Source of the DNA: Pleurodeles waltl
Taxonomy: Eukaryota > Chordata > Amphibia > Caudata > Salamandridae
Direction of reading: 5' to 3'
Length of the DNA stretch: 64,000 nt
Assembly: GCF_031143425.1 (NCBI RefSeq)
Contig: NC_090446.1
Span: forward strand, 1,026,057,066-1,026,121,065
Below, in pieces: positions 44,871 to 57,775 of this stretch. The notes beneath the pieces were generated by a model. It was not told the DNA's origin and searched no databases. It was given only the letters and a program-made list of their open reading frames with translations. The position numbers and the translations under genes were made by a program. The first letter of the stretch is position 1. Every line of letters begins with the position of its first letter.

Positions 44871-45559
44871 GCTTTGTGCCTGTCTTGGGGGCAGATCAGA
44901 GGTTTGTGATGCTGATTTATCCCAAGGTCAGACTTCATAGTTTTTGATAATGTTAACTGTTTTATTTCTTGTTATCATTTGCCTTTGTGATCTGAATGTT
45001 TTAATCCTCCTTTTTATTCTAGTGCAAAGCTTTTGATTTCCTTGATGGTGACTCCTGCTTGTGGTTTCGGCACTGGTAGATCTGCAGTTTGTCTAGCTGC
45101 AAGTGTTTAATAGAAAAATGTTTTTGTACTGTTTTCTTCAAATGTGTAGCATTTCCCTGCATTAATGCATTTTTCAGTGGTGTAATAATTGCAGCATATT
45201 TAGCTTTTGTTTTATTGTGCATAAAATTCTCTTTGGATTTATGCAAATTGTGCATTGTGTTGTCTTGTGTGTAATTTTCTTTTGTTTTTCTTTCTAGTGG
45301 AATATTGTTGTTGCTTGGTGTGTCTTTGCAGAGAAGGTGCAGGTGATACTTATTCTAGCTGTCTCTGGCAAGTGAGTGGAATCATTTTTGAGTATGTAGG
45401 TCTTTGTGTGCTTCGTATTGATTGACTTTTCCTTCCAGATTACTATATGTCAGTAGTTTTACTATCTGTTTCATAAAGCCACACTTTGTTTATTACATAT
45501 TTTACACAGTGTTGGTTATAGTTGAGTTATTTGTTGTCTTACTTTTATTAGTAAGGATT

Positions 45560-47237
45560 ATGGCTACAGGATTACCATGCAGCAGGTTGTTGTTTTGCTT
45601 TTTGAATCTTCCGTTGACCATGGTTCTGAGATTGACTCTGCATCTGAGGCAGAGGAGGAAGTCCAAGATTCTGGCAGTGAATGTTCTGCCCCAGAGGAAT
45701 CATCTGATAATGATGCCACTCAGTGCGGAGGAAGTGCCTCTTTTAGAAGCACTGATACGTGGATAGTGCAGCAAGAGGAGTCTGGATTGCAGCCTGGGAC
45801 TGAAAGGCTTCCCACTGGAAGTGCTGAACTCTGGATTGCCCCAAACATGGTGCAGCCTGTCTTGCCTTCCTTTAGTAGTGTCACAGGGTTAGAGTCAATA
45901 CTGAAAACTTTTTGCCTATAAATTTCTTGCAGTTGTTTATGGCCGATGTATTTTTGGATGAGATTGTTGGCCTGCCGAATCTGTATGCTAAACAGTATTT
46001 GAGGGTCAAAATTGCCAGTTTTGCCCCACTCTAGAGCTAGCCGGTGGACTCACACACACCTGAATGAGTTAGAGAATTCCTTGAGTTTAACTTTTTTGAT
46101 GGGCTTCAAAAGGAAGCTGTTGCTGTCGTCATATTGGTCTACCAGTCCCTTGATGGCAACGGCCATATTTCCTGCAAGCAAGATTTGTGGTCGGTATTTA
46201 TTTGCTTCTGCTTCAGATGCTGCATTTTATTGCTAATGCTTCAGCATTGCCACACAATCACCCTGATTCTGACCGTCTCTTCAAGATTTATCCTGTCTTT
46301 GATCATTTTGTAAATCGCACTTCAGAGATCTATGTTCCCGGGAAAGAAATAGCTGTGGATGTGTATTTGGCTCTGCTCAAGGGCAATATGGTTTTTAGGC
46401 AGAAAATTCCTCACAAGAAGGCACGTTATGGAATTAGGATGTATATGCTGTCTTAGAGTAATACTGGATATGTCTGTAATTTCAGGGTGTACACTCATAG
46501 GTCTTCTTCTATTGACCCCCCTGGTTGTCCACCCAGTTTTGGAGTCAGAGAGAACATTTAGTGGGAACTTGGTAGAGGACTTTTTAACAAAGGTCACCAT
46601 TTATAGATAGATAACTTCTATACTGGTGTGTAACTGGTCAAGGAATTGTTCAAGGTTGACACTGTTGCGTGTGGCACAATCCACCCTAACCTTAAAGGTT
46701 ACTCTAAAGAGCTTGTGTGCAAAAAACGTCAGAGGGGACAGAGCAGTGCCTTGCATAGTGATGGACTTCAATCTGACAACCATTCATGATGAAAGTAGTT
46801 TACCTGTGACTGTTTGGAGTCAGGTTGCTGAAGTTTGCAACCTTGTGTGCATTGTAGACTACAAAAAGTGCATGGGTGGTGTAAATAGAGTAGATCAGAA
46901 GCTGGAGCCTCACACTGCTGTTTGTAAGTCATACATTTGGTATAAGATGTTTGCTGTGCTTCATTTGGCAACTGTCAGTGCTTTCGTTGTATATAAGGAT
47001 TGTTCTCCAGATTGAAAGACAATTTTTAATCAGATTCAGCAGTCTGTGATTGACAGCCTTGTTGTAGTGGAGCTGGCAAATGTTTCAAGAGTTAGAGAGG
47101 TGGATGATGTGGCTAGATTAAAAGATCTCCACTTTCCTGATTACATTCCTCCCACACCCAAAAGAACTTTCCCTGTAGGCAGGAGTGTGGGATTTAATAA
47201 AATAGCTACTTCTCCATGGGACAGGTTGCTTCTTTAA
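45560..47237 (+). pseudogene. piggyBac transposase relic
   Basis: Pieces of one piggyBac (DDE_Tnp_1_7) transposase lie in order across changing frames. There is an acidic N-terminus (SEAEEEVQDSGSECSAPEES) at 45,577; a WST..LMAT segment at 46,012-46,190; DRLFKIYPVFDHF and the first catalytic-Asp strand (EIAVDVYLALLKG, Asp codon 46,358) at 46,187-46,456; an IDNFYTG core (Asp codon 46,610) for the second; DYKKCMGGVNRVDQ for the third; and a C-terminal FPVGRSVGFNK. The family's GGVDxxDQ motif reads GGVNRVDQ here (codon 46,884), so the third acidic position is Asn. At least four frame changes and several stops (for example TGA at 47,013) mean it cannot make an active enzyme. The DDD chemistry and TTAA targeting are family knowledge. 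Confidence 0.88.
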
Positions 47238-49160
47238 AAAATCTACTTGTCCCTTTGGTGCCAGGTAGTGTGGCGACAAATTATGGTAGCAATCTCATTT
47301 TGTAAGAGCTCTAATAATAGCCTCTCTGATTATGCCAGGGCTACTACTATAGTAGGGATTGAATACTTGTAATTTCAATTCCTACTATACCTAGTTCCTT
47401 ATTTTTCCACCTTCTGCAGATCTACATACTGGGGCTGGAGGAAGCAGTAAACCATAGTACAAGGGCTGGAATGCCTTTGAGTCTGCAAACCTACTAACTT
47501 GCATGTTTTAAGGATGTTCACCAGCTCTTCTCTATTCTTTTCCCATAATGAGTAAGGTTGGAGATTTACTCCTGACAATGGCAGAAGTAGAAGTTCTCGC
47601 AGGATTGGGAAAAAAGTGGGTGGAGGGAAAGTGAACTTGTAAACGCTCAATAGATTTTCACATCAGCAAATCTACACATGCATATTTGTTTGTGCTAAAA
47701 TACAGTTCACAATTATTTTCTAGGAATACAATTTCTTGTGAATACATAAACCATATACCCATATACCATGGGTGTACTTTTGTAACTTTCTTTAAGAATT
47801 GGGTCCCTAATTAGGTCTGGTGTTAAGAAAACATTTTGTTTTTATTAAACTTCTATATCTGTCTCTGTCTATCGGCTGGCTTTGCTGTGAGTGATCATAG
47901 TATGCTCTTCCACAAGGAGCATATTGGGACACAAAGTAGTTTTGTTCAGTGGCAGGAACTACTGTGGCAATCAGAGACATAATGAAACAGGATGCCCCCA
48001 GCAAAGAATATTGTGGGGCCACCCCATCCAGACTCACTCAGTGCTTGTGCTGTGCTGATGGGGCTCCCTGGAGGGTGGCTGCGTGGCCTTTGTTACACCA
48101 CTGGTGGCAATGTGTGCTTTTTAGAGACCAAAAAACTTTTTTTCTTTTTGCCAGTGATTGTTACAATGGTGGGAGCCTGGCAGCTCCCACAACAATAGAG
48201 TGTTCCAAAAGCCATGTAAAAAAAAAAAAAAAGACATGCACTGACGAAACCAAAAGACTCACAAAAAAATGTCAGATTGGTTGGCTTTGCCAGTGTGTGT
48301 TTATTTTCATGCTTCCCATAATCTTATCGAAAATGGTTACACTGATTTTTCATTAGGAATATTTTTTGGAAATGCTAGCATGCATCAACACATTTTACTA
48401 AATGATGCTTCAAAGAAATAGCACCTAAAATATCATAGTAGCAAAACGTTTTTTAACCTACTTGCATTTTTTTCTGAACGTTTTATTTTGAAAGCAAAGC
48501 GTCGGCAAACATTTGCATCTAATCAGAGAGCATTCTGGGAGCATTATACTTAGCCTCATATTGCTAAGCTTTTCAAAGCGTGTGTGCACTTCTTTTTTTT
48601 TTTATTGGAGCCACTGCCAGTAGTGCAGTGTGACCTTAAAACACGTTTATTCACAGTGCTCACCCTAATAATGAAGGCTTTTCATTAATGAACCGTAAAT
48701 AAACAGCATTAATTTATGGAAGCACATATTGCTTCAATTGCAGACATTTCCTTTCTTTGCAAAGTGGCAGCCAAAGGGTTTGTGCAGCAGAGGGTTGGGT
48801 CTACTTGTCCAAAGTACAAATTAAAGATGAAAACTTGTTGCCCTTGACCCCAAACAATATTGAGTTTGTGTCTGAAAAGGAAAGAGAAACTTATGTACAG
48901 CCCCAATTGTCCTTCAGATCTTGGACTATGTGTGCCTGCATGCTTTAAATGGTACCACCTGCAACTGAACTATTGAGAGTAACCATGAGGGTAAACGTGA
49001 ATGGACTGGTACGTACTGTTTTTTATTTTTTGTTCAGTTTCACGGTTGACAGTAGCTTGAAGTATTTAGTTAGACCTGTTGTGTTTGTAGTCATAGCTGG
49101 TTTTTCATCTCCAGCAAAATGGTTTGTGTTTTCTTTTTTGCTAAAAAAATATATGTGATG
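47238..49160. other. Interior of element B, no gene seen
   Basis: AT-rich sequence between the transposase relic and the right arm, with A runs near 48,218-48,232 and T runs near 48,592. Short frames have no recognisable domain. Confidence 0.5.
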
Positions 49161-49164
49161 GTGG

Positions 49165-49315
49165 CGCATTGACTGGTGCTTGGCTGGCAGTGTGCGTGGA
49201 CTGACATTGGCTGACAGTGTGCGTGGACTGGTGCTTGGCTGGCGGTGTGTATGAGCTTGACTGTTGGTGTGTGTGTAGTGCATAGCTGCTGGTCACTACA
49301 CACACACACATATTG
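49165..49315. repeat. GT-rich minisatellite and CA microsatellite, right of transposase
   Basis: Three to four units of GCGTGGACTGGTGCTTGGCTG type match those at 44,645-44,870. They are followed by an inverted partner across CACTACACACACACACA near 49,294. Confidence 0.75.
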
Positions 49316-49364
49316 CCAGCCGAATGCCAGTCCACACCTCTGTCAGCTGCCAGGCAGTATAATT

Positions 49365-49850
49365 GCTCTGTCAGTACTTTGAGGTGGATTTTGGGCTCTG
49401 GCTTGGTCGGCACGTAGGGAAACTTAGCAAACATGTACATTTTTGGGAACTAGACACCTAGGCAAATCCAGAATGAGTTGACTTGCATGACTTTCACCAG
49501 GTTGTGTTACCAAGATTTCCTTGCTTGCAAACCTCAAACTTTTAATAAAAAGCTGGCACGATGATGATTTCAACACCACAAACCTTTTGTTGATGCCATT
49601 TGCAGGAAAATAACTGACACTTTCTTCTAAAGCACTTTTTCCCATTTTGTTTTAATTTAGCAATATTTTGGCTAATTTCTCGATTCCCTCCAGGGGAATC
49701 CACAAACCCTAAGTACCTTTAGAATCATCAGGATGTTGAAAACGAAAGACACAGATTTGGCATGGATAGCTTATGTGAACAAAATGTAATGGAGGCCAAA
49801 GTGCAAACTTCCCCAAATAGACGAAAAATGGCTCAGCACTAGATGGTTCT
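49365..49850 (-). repeat. Right arm of element B
   Basis: 49,365-49,540 is one diverged part of the 383-bp monomer, in the same orientation as the copies at 38,621-39,860. 49,560-49,850 matches 10,660-10,930 and is therefore inverted relative to 37,564-37,870. The two arms share about 300 bp of inverted terminus, but their monomers point the same way. Confidence 0.75.
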
Positions 49851-50239
49851 CCCATACCCTTAGTAATTCTTCTACATCTGTGCTAGCCTGCTCACCCTGT
49901 CTGTCTGTAATCACAGCCATATTTTACTAAGCCCCAGCTCGCCATATACTAGGTAGACAGGCACCTAATTACTGTGTCCTGCACCTCCTGTCTAAAACCA
50001 GTCCTATTACTTTCACATTCAGAACTGAAGGTCTGTGGACAATCTGCAACGTAAATGTATCTGGAAGACATCAGCTACTCTTCTTTTTCTGTACATGGTT
50101 AATATTGTACACACAATCTCCAACTTTACCCCTAAGAAAGCCTCAAAACATATCTGTAGTTTTTCAGCCTCCCATCTGTCTCTCCTTAATAGCGCAAATC
50201 TGTCCCACCAAAGCCTCACTGGCAGCCATTTGAAGTTCT

Positions 50240-52430
50240 CAACCTACCTTTATAACCCTTCTTGCATGCCCACATTCTCTCCTTTCCCCTCACCGTGTTC
50301 ACTTCCTTCCAGTCTACACACTCTCCCCCAAGTCTGCCTGCTTTCTCTCTGCATGCCTGTTTTCTCTCTGTCTACCCATTCTCCCCAAGACTGCCCATTT
50401 CCTTTTCAGCTTGTTCTCTACTCTGGTCACTTCCCCTCAGTCTTCCCATTTTTTCCCAGATCAGTCACCCTGTGAACTCCCCAGCCTGTTCTTCTTCTCG
50501 AGTCTGGATGCATTCCCCTCAGCTTACTTGCTGCCCCTCCCATTTTGCTGTTCTCCCTCTGATTTTGCCCACTTTCCACAAACTACCCAGTTCTGTCCAC
50601 TTTCCCCTGTACCTATTATTTCTCCCACATTTTTCAGTTTTCCACAAGTCTGTTCACCTTTCTCTCAGCAGGCTTGCTTTCCCAACGTCTTCCCATTAAC
50701 TTCTCAAGTGACAATATTTGTCCAGTCTGCCAATACTCACACATTATGCCCTAGTCCTCCTTAGCCTGCCTGCATTCCCCCATCTGTATGCTATTTCTTC
50801 CAGCTACTCTGCTGCCTCACCCATTCTCTCCACTCTCTCTCTTCCACTGCTTTTCTACTAGTCCCTCCACTCGTCCCCCAGACTGTCTGCCCGCCAAAGT
50901 AACCCCGTCGAAAGACCGCTCCGAGGTCAAAAGACCGCGGGGGTCATTTCGACTTTCCCGCTGGGCCGGCGGGCGACCGCCAAAAGATCGCCCGCCGGCC
51001 CAGCGGGAAAGGCCCTGCAACAATGAAGCCGGCTCCGAATGGAGCTGGCGGAGTTGCAGGGGTGCGACGGGTGCAGTTGCACCCGTCGCGATTTTCACTG
51101 TCTGCAATGCAGACAGTGAAAATCCTTGTGGGGCCCTGTTAGGGGGCCACTGCACTGCCCATGCCATTGGCATGGGCAGTGCAGGGGCCCCCAGGGGCCC
51201 CACGACACCCGTTCCCGCCATCCTGTTCCTGGCGGTAAAAACCGCCAGAAACAGGATGGCGGGAAGGGGGTCGGAATCTCCATGGCGGCGCTGCAAGCAG
51301 CGCCGCCATGGGGATTTAGCCCAAGCAGGGGTATTCCGGCGGGAAACCGCCGGATCCCCTTTTCTGACCGCGGCTTTACCGCCGCGGTCAGAATGGGCTC
51401 TGAAGCACCGCCAGCCTGTTGGCGGTGCTTCCGCATCCCTCCACCCTGGCGGTCATAGACCGCCAGGGTTGGAATGAGGCCCAAAGTGTTCACCATACCT
51501 CTTAGTCTGTCCACTGAACTGTCTGCTTGCTCTCTCCATCAATATCTTTCTGTGTCTCACTGCTCTCCAAGCCAGTCTCTCTACTCTCATTTAGGATACT
51601 CTGCTCCCCTCCCAAGCTCCCCTCCCTAGACCCACAACTCTCCTGCAGTCTCCCTGCTCTCATTCCAGCCTCTCTGACCACCCTCTAGTCTCTTCTCTCT
51701 TATCTCTGCACCCTACAAGACTGTCCAGTCCCTTCATGTCTTGCCACTCTCCACTTCGCCCTACTCTACCTTGAAGACTATCTTCGCTTCCCCCAAGTCT
51801 CTGCATACTCCATGTCTTCTTGGCTCCTCCTCTCTTCATTCGTCCTCACAGACTCTGTACTCCCTTCAGTCGCTACGGACGTCTGTCAATTAATCCGTTT
51901 ACTCTCTCCCAAGTTATGCACGCTCGACTGAAACTTTCAGCACTCATTTCTAGTCTCTGTGTTCAGTTTATCTACCAAATCAATGTCCTAGCTACCCCCC
52001 CGGATGTCTGCTTTCACACCAGTCCAGTCTTCCTCCCAGGCTGCCCCTCTTCCTCTCTCTCTCTCTCTCTCTCTCTCTTCTCACCCTTAGACGGTCCTCT
52101 CTCTCCCTCCCTATCTTGACAGTACCGGTCTCTCTTCACTACCATTTTATTCTATTCTTCAGCCACTCAGCTCTCTCAGAGTCTGTTTGCTATCCTCTCA
52201 AGTCTTGCTACTCTCCAGTCAGTCTCTTTGCTCTCCTCGTTGTCTACACTCTCCCTCTGACTCTTTACTGGCCCTCCAAGTCGCTCTGCCTTCCCCATCA
52301 CCACACTTTCTTCTAGAGTGCCTGGTTTCTTTCCCAATCTCAACTCTCTCTAACGCTCATGCCCCCTTCCCCCATGTCTGTCTGGATTCACCTACAGTTG
52401 GTTTGCTCTGCCCCCATCCCTGCCATATCC
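50240..52430. repeat. Pyrimidine-rich degenerate tandem repeat, interrupted by a MITE
   Basis: Irregular 25-30-bp units of the form CACTCTCCCCCAAGTCTGCC dominate 50,240-50,890 and 51,490-52,430. A (TC)n run of about 13 repeats lies at 52,054-52,079. ORFs across it are Ser/Pro/Leu/Phe-rich artefacts. Confidence 0.8.
50903..51482. mobile_element. Hairpin-chain MITE, Harbinger-like, copy 2
   Basis: Collinear with 12,885-13,459. The same hairpins occur in the same order, for example 50,954-51,010, the GGTGCAGTTGCACC stem near 51,069, the CTGTCTGCAATGCAGACAG stem near 51,098, the GGCAGTGC stem around 51,157-51,187, and CCTGGCGGTCATAGACCGCCAGG near 51,445. The right end reads GGAATGAGGCCC. The left end is unclear, because a second GGGGGTCATTTCGAC lies at 50,939, after an extra segment. 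Differences from copy 1 fall in matched pairs on both sides of stems. Confidence 0.82.
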
Positions 52431-53034
52431 CTCCCTGTTGGAACAGAACACTTAAAACCACGGCCCAATTGAAGTAGAATGGCACCAGGGCCGCCCCTCA
52501 AAATATCTTGCTCAATTAGATACAGAGAAAACAGTGTCAGCCACTGCCTAGCTAGCTACGGAATTACTCCATTAGTGAAGGAACTGGACCAGAGGAGGTG
52601 GCTGAAAATAAACCTGATACAGACCTAGGACAGACTGAACAATGAACGCTGGCAGCAACAAAGGCATACCTTGCCTTGAGATCAGCTGATGATTATGTTT
52701 AATCAATATTTGCAATTAGTGGTCTTGAGGTAGGGTTACTGTCCTACACCCCTGTAATAGCGGGGGCTAGATGCAATACATTGCGGTAAACTCTACATGA
52801 ACGGGATGCACAGCTTGAATGCTTTGGAGCTAAGGAGGCTAATAGTGAATAACCTCTTTGACGTTTTTAGCTTTTATTACTTACTCTGCCCAGGGTCGGC
52901 ATTGTCCCATGTCTGTATTTTCTGCCATAGTTCTGTACCATTATCCCAAACCGTCCAGCACTGACCCTTTGCTAACCCTGCTGCATCCCCACCATAAGCC
53001 ACTTGGCTTGACACATTGTGCAAGATATACCAAC
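52431..53034. other. No gene seen
   Basis: Mixed-composition sequence without a convincing ORF or repeat structure. Confidence 0.5.
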
Positions 53035-54775
53035 ACGCTCATGCCCAATCTCAGTGGGATATGTGAACACATAGGCTCCATTATGGGAAGCCATTCATGT
53101 CAAAATTACAGCTCCCCACATAGGAAGCCTTCTGGAATGCATAATGCACTGCAAAATATAAAATGACACACACCAGAATGAATGTACTATGTGTCAAAAT
53201 AATTATGATACCTGGCAGAGTGAATCTGAATTGAACCAAAACAAATATGAAACCTGGCAGAGTGAATATGCTACTTAGTGATTAATATGAATAACACACA
53301 CACCAAATTGAATAAGAAATCTACTGAAATTCAGTCATACTCAAATTAATATGGCTTTCACTGTAAACAATAAAAAAATCACTGAAACTAATACAATATT
53401 CATAAAAAAAGAATGGGGCATTTCTTGAAATGATTGACATATGCTAAGAGGAACATGACATACATTGAAATGAATATGACTGATTAAAATTAATATAAGG
53501 TATGGAAATTAATATTTTATATTCTGAAAAGAAAGTACTGCACATTGAAAATAATATAACGCATACTGAAATGAACATTAAACATGTTGCAATGAATCTG
53601 AATTGTGCTAACGTGAATATTACCCAGATGGCAATGAATATGAGATGAGTGAAAATGAATGTGGCTTGTGTTGAAATTAATGTAACCCCATTGAATTGAA
53701 GCTGACATGCCTTCAAATGATTATAACCAAAGATCAAATACTCGTGACAGTTGTTAAAATGAATATGGCATGCCTTGAAATTAATATGACACATATTCAG
53801 GTGAATATAACATGTTAAAATTGATAAGTCGCAGCTCAGCATTAATATGACACATGTTAATATATATATGACGTTCATTGAAATAAAAATAACATTGATT
53901 GAAACCAATATAACACATGTTAAAATGAATATGACATGAGTTGAAATGAGTATGGCCTTCATTGAAATGATTTTGCCATGTTTTCAAATGAAAATGAGTA
54001 ACGTTAAAATGATCATGACATTGATCACAATGAATATGGCTTGCATTGAAAGTAATATGATATACATTGACATGATTATGATATATATTGCAATGGATAT
54101 GATTCATGATAAAATTAAGGTGTGTTTATATGAATGAAGCATCCATTGAAAGGAATATGACACATGCTAAGATGAATATGACATGCATTGAAACGAAAAT
54201 GAGCTCCACTGAAATAAAGTCAACATGTCTTAAACTGACACTTGTCAAAATTAATATGTTATGCTTTGAAATTGATATTATACACAGCAAAATAAATATT
54301 GCATATATTGAAATGAATATGACCTATGTTAAAATGGATATGACTAGTGTTAAAAATATTATGACAGGTGTTAAGGTGAAAATGACATCCATTGAAATGA
54401 ATGGCATTCATTGAAAGGAATATGACACGTTAAGATGAATATGAGCCACTTTGAAATGAATATGACACCTGGTGAAATTAATATTGCCCACATCAAAATT
54501 AATATGATATTTTGTAACATGAATATGACACTTTTTTAAACAAATATGAAACTGTGAGATAAATGTAGCATGCTTTGAACTGAATTAAGCATCTACTGAA
54601 ATGAACAGAAGCCATGCTTAAATGAATATGACCACGCTTTAAATTAATATGGCTTGCACTGACCTTATGTTGATTTGCTTTAAAATTAATATTACATACT
54701 ACATGTAATATTACATCATCTCAAAGGATATGGTATGTACTAAAATGAATTAGCTGAAATGAATATACCACACAT
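53035..54775. repeat. Left arm of a large inverted repeat, 21-bp units
   Basis: Made almost entirely of a degenerate 21-bp unit, ATGACATGCATTGAAATGAAT. The reverse complement of 62,650-63,950 aligns with it across its length, including non-repetitive stretches such as GCAGAGTGAATCTGA near 53,216, GGCATTTCTTGAAATGA near 53,417 and TTGATTTGCTTTAAAATTAA near 54,670. Long frames on both strands (for example 53,444-53,962 minus and 54,106-54,414 plus) follow from a unit divisible by three and have a seven-residue period. Confidence 0.87.
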
Positions 54776-56569
54776 TTAACAGTATATAACACAAGGAACC
54801 AGCCTTTATCACACATCCATTACATGCATCCATTTACAATGCAGGTAAGTATTTTCACATTTGGCACACAGTACTTTATCACATAGGTAAGTATTTTTTC
54901 TAATTACCACACTTTTTAATGTGTGCGTAGAGGTAAAGGGAGGTGTTAGACATGGGGTCTCTAGTTGGTAGTGGTTTGCAGCCTGTACAAGTAGGGACCC
55001 TCACTCTAGTCAGGCTAAGGGAGTCACACAGCTAAGATAACCTCTGCTCACAGCCTTGGTAGCTTGGCAAGAGCAGTCAGGCTTATCTCAGAGACAATTT
55101 GTAAAGTATTTTTACACGTACACACAGTAACACAGTGAAAACACCACAAAAGTACTCCACACCAGTTTAGAAAAATAGCCAATATTTATCTGAATGAAAC
55201 AAGACCAAAACAACAATAAATCTATCATAAACAAGCAAACAATACACATTTTCAAAGATTAAGGGCTTCATTATGAATTTGGCGGTCCGTTCGCAATCTG
55301 CTTGGCTTTTGGACCACCGTATTACGATGCTGGCAGTCCCATAGAGGAAAGACCGCCGATGTCCCACCGGCACCACCAAGCAGCGCAGACCACCGCGGTG
55401 GCGAGGCCGGCCAAACAAGCCAATAGATTATGATATTGCCTACCGCCAACGTGACGTAGCAGTCCAACCGCCAGATCCCAAGAGGTGGAAACGGAGAGAA
55501 TGAAGGAAGCAACTCACCTACAGGGCGAGTTACTCAGCATGTTCTGCCATGGAGCCCATCACAAACATCCTACAGCAGGTGCTGCTCATCGATGGACTGA
55601 CACAGTATCCACATTGCAGCACAATGGAAGGTCAATGGGATGCACAATAGGTTAGGAAACAAATATCCAAAGCTCACAATACAAACAATACCTGCAGAAT
55701 GGGGATGGCAGCATCAGGAGCATCCATGGAAGGAGGCTGCTCTGGGACACATTTCGCTGTGCACATGCCCCTACAACTGCATTTGCACAGGAACTGGCCC
55801 TTCATGTATCTCAGGGACAAACAATATTTGAGCAAAGTGGAAGGCCTATCTGTCAAATGTGTAAGTGCAAGTCAAGAAAGCACTCACAACAGCAACAGCA
55901 TGGGCCATACATCTAGATGAAGTAGCTGTAAGGTACAAACATCAAAATGGACACAGGGTCAGTCAAATGCAAAAGAAGCTATCACAATTGAACACCCTCC
56001 ATGTATGGACAAACAAAACTATCTCCCACACATGACATGAAAGTACAGTCCATATCAGGGGGACAAATCTCACACCATACATGCTGACATTGGCCAACAC
56101 CAGATGAAATACCCTAGCAAACATAACACAATACAATGACACCCCAGTTGGATCAATACCCACATATCCATACAGTGAACATATACCCTTGTCTTAGGTG
56201 ACCAGCACTGCCCCGTAAGTCAGATATTGCAAACAACAGCAACTGGATCAGCAATCAGGGTGAAACACACACAACTGTAGGCATACAGCACAAGTGATTA
56301 AGGAACAACATAAAGGTAGAAAAGTAATGGCAGGGCAAATGTGAACCCAATAAAATAACAGCTTGGGTTTATTCAATTCAAATGCTGAAAAGCAAAGGCC
56401 ATTGGACACTCTATATGAGTCCATGCACATTACTTTGCCCAACCTAGACTCCAATCACTGCCAGGGACCCTCCACAGGATTGGGTATCCAGTGGCAGACA
56501 GGCACCTCAGAGCTCATCCTTCTGTGTGGTGTGGTCACATTAGGGATGAGTGGATTTGGGAGGGGGGCT

Positions 56570-57200
56570 TTTTCTTCAGAGGGGTGGGCATCTTCTTGTG
56601 GGGGAATGGGTGTGGGTGCTTGCAGGGGAACAGGTATGACAGGAGAGGACCTGGATGTCGAAGGGATGGGTTGGGCTGTAGGTGGGGGCCTTTTGGGTTT
56701 GGGAGTGGGTTTGGAGGTAACGGGGAAAGGGCAAAGTCGAAAAGAATACTCTACTTGGGAAAACAGGTAGGGTCATCAGAAGGGTTGGGGATTTGGAGGT
56801 TGATTGAGTGTTGGGCTTGTCTGTGGTTGTAGATGCCTTGGGTGTGTGCATGTGTGAGGTCTGCCTGTGTTTGGGTCGTGTCTATTGTGTGTGGGTGTGG
56901 GCATTTGTGTGTGTTAGGGGGCTGGCAGGTGGAGGTGCTGGGTGATGGCGGGGTGGTGGATGTGTGTGTGTCTGTTGGGGTGGTGTCTGTGGGTATGGTG
57001 GATATGGTGTGTGGGTAGGTGGGGTTGTCTGTTGAAATGGCGGCTGATGTGGTGTCTGTGGGTGAATGCCGAGTCCCTGCATGCCGGTGTGTCTTGTGGT
57101 GTTTGTGCCGATGTTTGCTGCTTGTGTGTGTTGAGGTAGGTGCATGTGGATGTGTCTGTGTCTTTTTTTATCAAAAGTGAATGGGATACATGCTAACATG
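56570..57200 (-). pseudogene. Gene B C-terminal tail remnant (second Harbinger)
   Basis: Minus-strand frames rich in His, Thr, Pro and Gln (for example THSPTHPF, PPTHTPYPPYPQT) correspond in position and composition to the tail encoded at about 31,440-31,850 in the complete element. Broken frames. The match is compositional rather than motif-based. Confidence 0.5.
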
Positions 57201-57775
57201 TTGACACAAGGAATTTTGGCAACAGTGGTAGGCCATAAATTATCTCAATGGACATTCACACTTACCAAAGGCTACACCTAAAGAACAATGTATGCTCTAT
57301 CACATGTATGATGGCCACCTTCACATGACAGAGCAGTAGTGAGGCACCAGCACTTGTCGAACACTGAAAACAAGTAGCCTCTGGGGAGCTGATGCTAATT
57401 TACTCAATTGGCCAGACACATGGCTCGGGACAGTGATTCACCACTTCTTTTTCTTTTGGGCTGTAACACTGAGGAGTAGTGGTCTGTTGCGTATAATTTG
57501 GACCCACTACAACAACAAACCTTACTTGATTGATCACTGTACACAGCCTTGTGTTGTCCCTGGAGAGCAATTGTTTTGTGGATTGTACTCAGTTGTGTCC
57601 CAGGTCCCTGGGCTAATAGGTAAGGCACATCAGTATGCACCAAATTACATATCTACACAAACAGTTACTCATCTTGTGTGTCATACATGGCCCATCCTCA
57701 GTCATCAGGAGGAGATGTCAGAACTTAACACATCAACTTGGCTATGTGACAGGCAGGAATATGCCATGTACTCAC

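Larger units (their letters stand above)
37564..49850 (+). mobile_element. piggyBac-like element B, about 12.3 kb, degraded
   Basis: Begins at TTAA (37,560-37,563) with CCCGAACGCTGCCAGG. Its first 300 bp return as an inverted copy at about 49,560-49,850. The exact right terminus is eroded (ACCCTTAG near 49,856). Inside, from left: a terminal arm shared with element A (37,564-38,620), diverged 383-bp satellite monomers (38,621-39,860), GC-rich subterminal repeats (40,410-41,400), pyrimidine-rich repeat, the same GC-rich repeats inverted (44,030-44,640), a transposase pseudogene (45,560-47,237), and the right arm. The assignment to piggyBac follows from the TTAA/CCC end plus the enclosed transposase relic. 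Known piggyBac elements are mostly a few kb long, so this size and structure are unusual. Confidence 0.75.

Noticed and set aside
50788..51477. 229-codon plus-strand ORF
   Set aside because: Runs across the second hairpin MITE. Same explanation as the 12.9-kb ORF.
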